A stretch of 13,783 nt of DNA from Bacteriovoracaceae bacterium UBA4097 (lineage in GTDB: Bacteria; Bdellovibrionota; Bacteriovoracia; Bacteriovoracales; Bacteriovoracaceae), in assembly GCA_002381765.1 (NCBI GenBank), contig DFXX01000117.1:1-13783 (forward strand). The letters run 5' to 3'. A program made the position numbers and the translations under genes. This document shows, piece by piece, positions 7,157-13,408 of this stretch (position 1 is its first letter; every line of letters begins with the position of its first letter). The notes beneath the pieces were generated by a model. It was not told the DNA's origin. It ran no database searches and saw only the letters and a list, made by a program, of their open reading frames with translations.

Positions 7157-8535
7157 TTCTTTGTCCATCCTTCTATGCGAACTTTGCAACCTTCCTTCGG
7201 CTGCAAAGTAAGACTCATAAAATAGGCAGGATCTTCCGGAGAGAGAAGGGTCATCTGAGTATTCTTTAGGCAGATGGCAAGAATAGTTAGAGCTTCAAGA
7301 GTTGCAAAGTGGGCACCGATACAGCTTCTTGGACCCGCTCCAAAGGGAATATAAGCATTCTTTTTTATCGACTCGGAATTTATAAATCTCTCTGGCCTAA
7401 AACTAAGTGGATCCTCCCAGTAGGCTGGATTTCTATGTAATGTATAAATGGAGGCGATAACATTTGTCCCTTGAGGGATGTCGAAATTTTTAATCTTTGT
7501 TGGAACCATGTTCCTGCGGGAAATTCGCCAAAACGGTGGAAATAATCTCATGGATTCTTCAAAAGTTGCTTTAAGGTAGACGAGCTTTGTAAGCTCCTCG
7601 TAGCTAGGTGTTTCTCCAGATATCACCGAGTTCACTTCCTCCATGACTTTTTTCATCACATCGGGATATCTTAAAATTTGCTGCCAGGTCCAGGTCAGGG
7701 CATTAGCAGTCGTTTCATGACCCGCAATCAAAAGATTAACGACCTCATCCCTTAACTGCTCTTTGTTCATTTGAGATTGATCTGTTGAATCTGTTACCGA
7801 GATGAGACTATCTAAAAGGTTTTCTTTCTGTCCCTTTTGTATTCTTTCTTCAATCATACCATTAACTAGTTTATCGATATTTTGAATGGCCCCAAAAAAC
7901 TTTTTGGTACTTTTTAAAGGAAGTGATTTTTCAATTGCTAAAGCTTTTGCTCTCTTATTACCGATAGGAAAGGAAGACAAGAGAAGCTGAATCCAGAGAT
8001 GGCGAGTTGTCTGAAGGTAGGAGAGCATTTCCTGAAGTGATGATCGAACTATTTTAGAATCTGAAAACTGATCTTTTCCAAACAGGCTGAAGCTTATTAT
8101 CTGAAGAGTTACCAGGTTCATTTCTTCTGCCAGATCAACTTCCTGATTAACTTTCCACCTCTGCATCATCTTTAATGATTCTTGAACCATGATCGGATAG
8201 AACTTTTCAATATTCTTGGAAGAGAAGACTCCTGTTAAGAGTCGGCGCTGCTTTTTCCAAGTATCACCTTCGCTCACCAAAAGGCCATTTCCTACGATTA
8301 GTTTAAAACGCTCATAGCCGGTAGATTTTGTGTAGTTTTTTGCATCTGTGAGTAAGATTTGTTCAGTTGCTTCTGCATCATTAAGCATGACAAATCCATA
8401 GGGACCAAATTTGAAGTAAACGATATCGCCGTATTTCTTAAAAATGCTTTCGTAGAGCTTGATAGGATGCTGTCTTCTTTGGACAAGCATTTTGATAAGT
8501 TCTGACATGGCCCTGGGGCCAGGAGGCAAATTCAT
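7153..8535 (-). CDS. Cytochrome P450, soluble monooxygenase
   Basis: The 460-residue protein carries every P450 hallmark. These are the oxygen-activating I-helix AGHETT (271-276), the K-helix ExxR E327-R330, the PERF segment (381-384), and the haem loop FGAGPRSCIG (398-407) with Cys405 as thiolate ligand. The N-terminus opens with MNLPPGPR and has no membrane anchor, so it is probably cytosolic. The sequence around the WxxxRR of helix C (93-98) and the haem loop looks like the fatty-acid-hydroxylating CYP102/CYP4-type clans, so an aliphatic substrate is plausible but not shown. No ferredoxin, flavodoxin or reductase is present nearby, so electrons must come from elsewhere. It is the first gene of the operon. 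Its ATG has GAGGA 5-6 bases upstream and a promoter-like sequence just before. Its stop overlaps the ligase start. Confidence 0.93.
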   Translation of the reverse strand: MNLPPGPRAMSELIKMLVQRRQHPIKLYESIFKKYGDIVYFKFGPYGFVMLNDAEATEQILLTDAKNYTKSTGYERFKLIVGNGLLVSEGDTWKKQRRLLTGVFSSKNIEKFYPIMVQESLKMMQRWKVNQEVDLAEEMNLVTLQIISFSLFGKDQFSDSKIVRSSLQEMLSYLQTTRHLWIQLLLSSFPIGNKRAKALAIEKSLPLKSTKKFFGAIQNIDKLVNGMIEERIQKGQKENLLDSLISVTDSTDQSQMNKEQLRDEVVNLLIAGHETTANALTWTWQQILRYPDVMKKVMEEVNSVISGETPSYEELTKLVYLKATFEESMRLFPPFWRISRRNMVPTKIKNFDIPQGTNVIASIYTLHRNPAYWEDPLSFRPERFINSESIKKNAYIPFGAGPRSCIGAHFATLEALTILAICLKNTQMTLLSPEDPAYFMSLTLQPKEGCKVRIEGWTKK

Positions 8536-8563
8536 TCGGATCCTCGAGATTGTATAGACTTAA

Positions 8564-8592
8564 ATTATAACTAACCTAAGTTGTACAATAAA
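8564..8592 (-). promoter_or_regulatory. Putative sigma70-type promoter of the P450 operon
   Basis: On the minus strand a perfect TATAAT -10 box occupies 8569-8564, giving a start near 8557 and a leader of about 20 bases before the P450 ATG. The -35 position at a 17-base spacing (8592-8587, TTTATT) is a poor match, which suggests weak or activator-dependent use. The palindrome TTGTACAA (8581-8588) overlaps that region. The 87-base gap to the lipoprotein gene upstream shows no clear terminator hairpin, so read-through is possible. Confidence 0.4.
8581..8588. repeat. Palindrome TTGTACAA over the -35 region, possible operator
   Basis: This perfect 8-base palindrome sits in the spacer/-35 zone of the putative operon promoter. 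A wider inverted pair, attgta (8549-8554) and tacaat (8584-8589), brackets the -10 box. The position suits a regulator, but so short a palindrome can arise by chance. Confidence 0.25.
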
Positions 8593-8622
8593 GGGGACAC
8601 GTTTTACCGATTCAGGCAGAAG

Positions 8623-9273
8623 TTACTCTTCTTCTTGAATTTTTACGATCTTGCCACAGGCCATAAGCATACCGCCCTGAGGCCGCAAGTCTTCCCCGGT
8701 GGTGATATCTTTAAGGATCAGAACACTTCTGGTGGATAGTTTGAGATAATTCAAGGAGGTAGGAGTTTCATTTATGGCGCTTCTAAGATCTTTCACAAAC
8801 ACATCCCACTGGGCTTCTTCGCTATAAGCATAGAATCCCTGACTGTCCGAGACAGGCATTTCTCCTGAGGCTTCTGCTTGATTCGTGAGCTCACTATCTA
8901 ACGGGATGAGGATTTCTCCCGCCACTTTCTGGCTTTCTTGTAAATCGATGATTCCATCTTGATTCGTATCATGTTCTTTTTTGGGACACTCACCTGCAGT
9001 ATTTATAAATTGATAAAGTTTTGTTCGTTTGGGTAGATTGATCATCTTTAAGTTAACTGCAATCTTCTCTTCATCGATTTTGATAATGCCTGCTCCGGAA
9101 GCCTTCTCCACTTCTGGCCCAGCACTTGTTAGGACCATCCGATAGACTCCTTCCGGACTAGATTCATGCTTCTGAACTGCAATATTAACTGAGTTAGGGG
9201 AGTTTGCTACTTTACCGCAAGCTGTTAGTGACAAGAGGATCACCAGTAAGGTTAACAGAAAATTGACGCGCAT
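8623..9273 (-). CDS. Secreted lipoprotein with an EF-hand-like calcium loop, function unknown
   Basis: The 216-residue protein starts with a type II signal peptide: charged MRVN, a Leu-rich core, and lipobox LTAC with Cys19 as the lipidated residue. Gly20 follows, with no inner-membrane-retention Asp, so the outer membrane is likely. The mature part is rich in short strand-like stretches and holds a perfect 12-residue EF-hand-type loop at 102-113 (Asp102, Asn104, Asp106, Gly107, Ile109, Asp110, Glu113). A single loop of this kind is common in secreted proteins, where it binds calcium for stability. Cys96 and Cys206 could form a disulphide. I do not recognise a named family. The ATG has GAGGA 7 bases upstream. 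The gene runs toward the P450 operon, 87 bases from it, and diverges from the glutaminase gene. A role with either neighbour is unproven. Confidence 0.75.
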   Translation of the reverse strand: MRVNFLLTLLVILLSLTACGKVANSPNSVNIAVQKHESSPEGVYRMVLTSAGPEVEKASGAGIIKIDEEKIAVNLKMINLPKRTKLYQFINTAGECPKKEHDTNQDGIIDLQESQKVAGEILIPLDSELTNQAEASGEMPVSDSQGFYAYSEEAQWDVFVKDLRSAINETPTSLNYLKLSTRSVLILKDITTGEDLRPQGGMLMACGKIVKIQEEE

Positions 9274-9398
9274 AAATCATTCCTCATTAAGTGATGTATT
9301 GCTCTTCGGCTTTGCAAACATTATGCCTAAAGAATACCCATCAAATACAATATGGATTAACTGCTTCTTGGCTGATGTTATTTCTTCAGTACCTTTGT

Positions 9399-9412
9399 AG
9401 AAAATATTTTCT
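9399..9412. repeat. 14-base perfect palindrome just upstream of the glutaminase ribosome site
   Basis: AGAAAATATTTTCT reads the same on both strands and ends 3 bases before the G-run that serves as ribosome site. It lies in the 152-base divergent gap 9274-9425, where I see no other gene and no convincing promoter on either strand. It could be an operator near the transcription start or an AT-rich chance palindrome. Confidence 0.35.
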
Positions 9413-9425
9413 CTCGGGGGGAGTA

Positions 9426-10208
9426 GTGAATTTAAAGACTTGTTTGATAATTACTGTAATAAGTGCCACTTTCAATGCCTGGTCGGAATCTGATCATTTT
9501 AGTGCTTATCGAGAGCCAGAAACGGATTTCTCACATTACATAGATGGGGAAGCGATTCAGAATAGATCCTCTATCGAGACCCCTCTAAAGATTTCTCAAA
9601 AATTTATGCCTGAAAATGAGCTACCGAAAGCAACCATTTGGGCCAATAAGGAACTTTTACAAAAGAGATTTGAAAAATTTAGAGATATGCGATTTTTGAA
9701 TTGGAAAAAAGGGGAAGAGTTTCCCCGACGTCTTTCATGGATGTTTCCCGATGATGGTTGCTATGCTCGGGCGGCGTTGGTCAATCGCAATGCTTTCCGA
9801 GAGTTCATTCCCATTCCTAAGAAAGTTTTCGCTTTCGGTAATCTGAGAGTAGAGACAGATAATTCTCCAAGAGGAGTGGTTACGTGGTGGTATCATGTCG
9901 CTCCTGTTGTAGAGGTTGATTCGGTTAAGTATGTTCTTGATCCTGCTCTTGAGCCTAATCGGCCCTTGGAGCTAAAAGAATGGATTGAGCTCATGGGAAC
10001 TCCTGAGAAAATTAAGGTTTCGATATGCGACTCTGGGACTTACACCCCGGGAGATAATTGCAATAAGGAATCAGATGGTCTGGAGCTAAGGGCGGAAAGG
10101 GCCCAGGCCCACTATTTGAATCTAGAATGGAAAAGACTTGAAAGACTTGGGCGCGAGGCCGAGATTGAATTGGGTGATGGACCGCCCTGGAAAGAGGAAT
10201 CACCGTGA
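9426..10208 (+). CDS. Secreted protein-glutaminase-like deamidase (Cys-His-Asp)
   Basis: The 260-residue protein resembles bacterial protein-glutaminase, which deamidates Gln side chains of proteins to Glu. The triad is visible: Cys112 in PDDGCYARAAL (108-118), His157 in WWYHVAP (154-160) and Asp172 in YVLDPALEP (169-177), with the order and context of the Chryseobacterium enzyme. MNLKTCLIITVISATFNAWS looks like a Sec signal peptide. About 75 residues then precede the catalytic part and may act as a pro-segment, as in the known secreted zymogen. Cys201 and Cys212 may pair. I chose GTG 9426 because it gives a clean signal peptide and follows a strong G-rich ribosome site (9416-9423). An in-frame ATG at 9291 would add 45 residues that bury the signal peptide. 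The stop overlaps the BON gene's GTG by 4 bases. Targets are unknown; host, prey or its own envelope proteins are all possible. Confidence 0.78.
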   Translation: MNLKTCLIITVISATFNAWSESDHFSAYREPETDFSHYIDGEAIQNRSSIETPLKISQKFMPENELPKATIWANKELLQKRFEKFRDMRFLNWKKGEEFPRRLSWMFPDDGCYARAALVNRNAFREFIPIPKKVFAFGNLRVETDNSPRGVVTWWYHVAPVVEVDSVKYVLDPALEPNRPLELKEWIELMGTPEKIKVSICDSGTYTPGDNCNKESDGLELRAERAQAHYLNLEWKRLERLGREAEIELGDGPPWKEESP

Positions 10209-10552
10209 CAACCAGAGAAGAGCGCGACTTAAGTCGTGGCGGGTTTCAAAATAGGGATGTGGGAAGAAGTAACTATAACTTTGACTTTGGTCCCGAATAT
10301 GGACCTGACTTTGCTCGCTTTTCAGATCCCCATCCTATGAATCTTGAGGATGCCAAAATTAGAAAAAAGATTTTTGATAAACTTCAATCTGAAGATAAAC
10401 TATGTGAAAGTGATATAGAGATAATTGTTGAAAATGGATTTGTTATCCTGAAAGGATCAGTTTCAGAAGAAACGGCAAGGGAAGAAATCGAGCGGATAAG
10501 CCAGGAGGTTCCGGGTGTCGTGACAGTGGTTAACACCCTGTCTTTTCAATAG
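10205..10552 (+). CDS. Small BON-domain protein
   Basis: The 115-residue protein has a low-complexity N-terminus rich in Gly, Asn, Tyr and Phe (about 11-45), then one BON domain (about 48-115). That domain has the typical DIEIIVENGFVILKGSV strand pair (69-85) and a final GVVTVVNTL strand (105-113). BON domains bind phospholipid or peptidoglycan-associated surfaces and occur in osmotic- and envelope-stress proteins such as OsmY. No signal peptide is visible, so it is either cytosolic or exported by an unseen route. The GTG start shares GTGA with the glutaminase stop and has GAGGA 6 bases upstream, so the two are coupled. The kinase gene follows 22 bases later, suggesting one transcript. Confidence 0.85.
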   Translation: MTTREERDLSRGGFQNRDVGRSNYNFDFGPEYGPDFARFSDPHPMNLEDAKIRKKIFDKLQSEDKLCESDIEIIVENGFVILKGSVSEETAREEIERISQEVPGVVTVVNTLSFQ

Positions 10553-10574
10553 TCTTTTATAGTGAGGAGAAAAT

Positions 10575-12281
10575 TTGAAAGAAACGATGCAAAAGCTAAT
10601 TAACTCCTCTCCTGTATTTTTTCTTTGTATCTGTCTGATTGCAACTATTCTGGTTGCTACCTTTATTCGAGATTCTATCGAGCGGGAAAACCGAGTTAGA
10701 TTTAATAGTGATGTCAACGAGATTCAGACTTCAATTCAAAGAAGGATGGAGCGATATGAGAATGTTCTGATAAGTGCGAGATCCCTAGTCCTTACTCAAG
10801 AGAATACCACCAGAAAAGAATTTAGAGAGTTTGTTGAGCATATGGATCTGGATGAAAAACATCCAGGAGTTCAAGGAATCGGTTTGGCCTTGAAGGTTGA
10901 TCCATCCGAGTTTCCTCACTATGAAAGAAAGCTCAGGAATGAAGGTTTTGAAGACTTCAATATCTGGCCTTTAGAGCCTAAGAGAGAAGCTTATTTCCCG
11001 ATCATCTATTTAGAACCCCTGGATTGGCGCAATAAACGGGCACTGGGTTATGATATGTACAGCGAGACCATTCGCAGGGCCGCCATGAAGATGGCCATGG
11101 AGACAGGAAAGACTGCTATCAGTGATGTTGTTACCCTGGTACAGGAAACTCCTAAGAATGCTCAAGCCGGATTTCTCATGTATCTCCCTATTAAGGGGGA
11201 GGATTATGTTCTTAGAGGCTTTGTCTATGCTCCTTTCCGGGCCAATGATTTATTCTTCTCGCTATTTAATAATCAAAGATTAAGTGATCTAAAGGTCAAT
11301 ATAGAAGTCTTTGACGGAAAGCCTTCTCAAGAGAATTTGCTTTTTGATAGCAATCAAAGGTTAGACGAGGACAGGGAGCCCAGATATTATAGTTTAACCG
11401 AGATTCCTATGTTCGGACGTCCCTGGAATCTCTATGTTTCTGCCGGTAAAAATTTTACGAGCAATATTAATGAATATCTTCCACTTGTGATTCTCTTCCT
11501 CGGGTCGTGTTTAAGTTTCATTTTTTACTGGTTTTCAAACAAAATGCGAAAATCTAAGATTGAAGCCGAGAATCTTGCCCGCGAATTGAATACTGCATTG
11601 GAGGCGAGAGATGAGTTTCTTTCTATTGCATCACATGAATTAAAGAGTCCGATGACCTCCATGAAGCTTCAGGCCCAAATGAATTTAAAGCTTCTTTTAC
11701 GTGGTCCAGAACATTTATCCTTTGATCGGGTAGAAAAGTATCTAAAATCAACTAACACTCAGATCGATAATCTCACCCGACTGGTTGAAGATATGTTGGA
11801 TATTTCCAGAATTAATTTAGGTAAACTCTCTCTCTTTAAGGAGAAATTCAATCTCTCTGATGTGACAAATGAAGTTGTCGATCGGTTCTTTCCAGATGAA
11901 ATGAGAAATCAGTTAATCTTGCAAATTGAAGAGAATGTCTTAGTCGAAGCTGATCGCTTTCGAATAGAACAAGTCTTGACCAATCTCATTTCGAATGCAA
12001 TCAAGTATGGAGACAATAATCCTATTAGTATTCTTCTCGAAACTTCGAGTACTGAGGCCATATTTACTATTAATGACCAGGGGATAGGAATAGCTGAGGA
12101 TAATCTTGAGAGAATATTTCTGCGTTTTGAGCGGGCGATCTCTTCCAATCAAATCAGTGGTCTGGGTCTGGGTCTCTATATAGTAAAGCATATTCTTAAA
12201 ATGCATGATGGATCGATTCAGGTAAAAAGTAGGCTAGAAGAAGGGTCTACCTTTATAGTCTCACTGCCCGTTATAAAATAA
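10575..12281 (+). CDS. Membrane-bound CHASE-domain sensor histidine kinase
   Basis: The 568-residue protein has a first membrane helix (about 12-31), then an extracytoplasmic CHASE domain (about 45-295). The latter contains the characteristic HPGVQGIGLALKV (96-108) and GYDMYSETIRRAAMKMA (158-174). A second membrane helix follows (about 301-321), then a dimerisation domain with phosphoacceptor His354 in SHELKSP, then an ATPase domain. In the ATPase domain the N box has Asn474, the G1 box is DQGIGIA (501-507), the F box is LERIFLRFERA (511-521) and the G2 box is GLGLGLYIVK (529-538). All catalytic motifs are intact. CHASE domains sense small extracellular ligands. No receiver domain is fused and no response regulator lies in the window. 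The start is TTG 10575 with GAGGAG a few bases upstream; ATG 10587 lacks a well-placed ribosome site. The gene follows the BON gene by 22 bases. Confidence 0.93.
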   Translation: MKETMQKLINSSPVFFLCICLIATILVATFIRDSIERENRVRFNSDVNEIQTSIQRRMERYENVLISARSLVLTQENTTRKEFREFVEHMDLDEKHPGVQGIGLALKVDPSEFPHYERKLRNEGFEDFNIWPLEPKREAYFPIIYLEPLDWRNKRALGYDMYSETIRRAAMKMAMETGKTAISDVVTLVQETPKNAQAGFLMYLPIKGEDYVLRGFVYAPFRANDLFFSLFNNQRLSDLKVNIEVFDGKPSQENLLFDSNQRLDEDREPRYYSLTEIPMFGRPWNLYVSAGKNFTSNINEYLPLVILFLGSCLSFIFYWFSNKMRKSKIEAENLARELNTALEARDEFLSIASHELKSPMTSMKLQAQMNLKLLLRGPEHLSFDRVEKYLKSTNTQIDNLTRLVEDMLDISRINLGKLSLFKEKFNLSDVTNEVVDRFFPDEMRNQLILQIEENVLVEADRFRIEQVLTNLISNAIKYGDNNPISILLETSSTEAIFTINDQGIGIAEDNLERIFLRFERAISSNQISGLGLGLYIVKHILKMHDGSIQVKSRLEEGSTFIVSLPVIK

Positions 12282-12339
12282 CCACGCTCAAGTGTCATAA
12301 TTTGGTATGAAGCTTGCTCCATTTTAATGCAACAGCATC

Positions 12340-12345
12340 AGGAGG
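12340..12345 (+). promoter_or_regulatory. Strong Shine-Dalgarno AGGAGG deciding the start at 12353
   Basis: This perfect AGGAGG lies 7 bases before ATG 12353, whereas the upstream in-frame TTG at 12314 has no comparable site. In the 71-base gap after the kinase gene I see no terminator hairpin and no convincing promoter. Confidence 0.7.
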
Positions 12346-12352
12346 AAGCAAA

Positions 12353-12880
12353 ATGATTAATAATACCAACAACTATGAAGACAACAGTTTTAATTCAGAG
12401 GCAAATATTCCCTTGGATGAGGCAAGAGCTTCTTCAACCGATAAAATCAGAGATAAAGTTCCCGTCGACAAGCTGAAGGATTATGGAAAAAAGGGATTAG
12501 GTCCATTTATCGATGTCCTCCATAAATATCAAGGAGAGTTTGCTCCCTACTTTACCTCCCTCTCCAAAGGTCTGAGAGGTGGGGCCGATGCTTTAAATGA
12601 AGAAAACTCACCGGAAGCTCAGAGACAAGTTTCACGATGGTTTCAAGAAGCGGCTGACCTATTCTCTCAGGCACAAGAAAAATTACAGTCCAAAGACAGA
12701 AACGAAATAATGAATTTTTTAGAGGAGCAATCCCGGCGTAAACCTGCCTTTATGTTCTCATCCTCATATATAGCCGGCTTATTTTTTGGAAGATTCGGGC
12801 GCCAGGTAGGGAAAATCAAGTTTAAAGGTTCAGAAGAATCATCATCATCAGAATCTGATGTGAACTCTTCATTGCATTGA
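12353..12880 (+). CDS. Small envelope-cassette protein with C-terminal hydrophobic anchor
   Basis: The 175-residue protein has a polar N-terminus, a helical middle (about 40-130) and, near the end, RRKPAFMFSSSYIAGLFFGRFGR (about 132-154): a basic-proline start followed by a short hydrophobic helix ending in GRFGR. This tail, preceded by AADLFSQAQEKLQ, is the layout of small proteins found directly before 'phage holin family' and DUF3618 genes in many proteobacteria. It also recalls the ElaB/YqjD membrane-anchored stress proteins. The tail probably anchors the protein in the inner membrane. A TTG at 12314 is in frame, but ATG 12353 has a perfect AGGAGG at 7 bases, so I start there. A serine run (about 162-165) is encoded by a TCA repeat. 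The exact function is not known. Confidence 0.75.
   Translation: MINNTNNYEDNSFNSEANIPLDEARASSTDKIRDKVPVDKLKDYGKKGLGPFIDVLHKYQGEFAPYFTSLSKGLRGGADALNEENSPEAQRQVSRWFQEAADLFSQAQEKLQSKDRNEIMNFLEEQSRRKPAFMFSSSYIAGLFFGRFGRQVGKIKFKGSEESSSSESDVNSSLH
12839..12850 (+). repeat. TCA trinucleotide repeat (four units) in coding sequence
   Basis: Four tandem TCA units encode a Ser run in the acidic-serine C-terminal tail of the small envelope-cassette protein. Length change here would stay in frame, so it would alter only the tail length. Confidence 0.5.
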
Positions 12881-12910
12881 TTATTAATAACGCTATCAAG
12901 GAGATGATAT

Positions 12911-13408
12911 ATGGAACCTAGAGTAGAAAAAGATCTTAATAAGAATCCAAGACATTTTGAACCTTTGGCAGATGGTGATGGCCGCACTCATTCAGCCTCT
13001 CATACTTATCAAAGTAGAGAAGGCGATACATGGCGATATCAATTAGAAAGACTATATGATGATATGGGTCTTCTCTGGGAAAAACAAAGTGAACTTATTC
13101 GAACTGAGATGAATGAAAAAATTACTCAACTTAAAGCTGCTGCTGCTGCGATGGTAGCGGGAGGGGCCGTATTATTTGTGGGCCTCATCTGTGTTGCCGC
13201 TACTGCAATCATTGCCCTTAACCTTGTAATGCCTTTATGGCTTTCAGGAGTTATCGTTACTGCTGCCTTTCTCATCATCGGAGGAATCATGGTGGGTGGT
13301 GCTAAACAAAAACTTGAAGCTGACAGTTTGAAGCCAAGACGCTCGGTCGAAACCCTAAGTGAAATCAAGTCTACACTCAAGGAGAGAGTCCATGAATTCA
13401 AACACTAA
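12911..13408 (+). CDS. 'Phage holin family' (YqjE-type) inner-membrane protein
   Basis: The 165-residue protein has a polar N-terminus and an amphipathic helix with repeated Glu/Lys (about 45-75). Two adjacent membrane helices follow, about 76-101 (AAAAAMVAGGAVLFVGL then CVAATAIIAL) and about 105-130, then a short cytosolic tail with the PRRSVETLSEIKSTL signature (142-156). This fits the Phage_holin_3_6/YqjE family, which despite its name is mostly chromosomal and associated with membrane stress, not lysis. No endolysin, spanin or other phage gene is nearby. The ATG follows AAGGAG. The reading frame overlaps the next gene by 17 bases. Its neighbours form the usual cassette for this family. 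Confidence 0.85.
   Translation: MEPRVEKDLNKNPRHFEPLADGDGRTHSASHTYQSREGDTWRYQLERLYDDMGLLWEKQSELIRTEMNEKITQLKAAAAAMVAGGAVLFVGLICVAATAIIALNLVMPLWLSGVIVTAAFLIIGGIMVGGAKQKLEADSLKPRRSVETLSEIKSTLKERVHEFKH

Noticed and set aside
9291..9425. 45-residue N-terminal extension of the glutaminase from ATG 9291
   Set aside because: It would bury a good signal peptide in the interior, and the strong G-rich ribosome site points to GTG 9426.
12159..12176. Three near-identical 6-base units (GGTCTG, GGTCTG, GGTCTC)
   Set aside because: They encode GLGLGL of the kinase G2 box, so protein function explains the repeat.
12314..12352. TTG start for the small envelope-cassette protein
   Set aside because: No ribosome site precedes it, and AGGAGG is ideally placed for ATG 12353.
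13136..13149. GCT-type triplet run
   Set aside because: It encodes the Ala run leading into a membrane helix and is too short to suggest a variable repeat.
12911..13408. Prophage lysis gene
   Set aside because: The holin-family name is historical; no other phage gene is present and the flanking genes match the chromosomal YqjE-type cassette.
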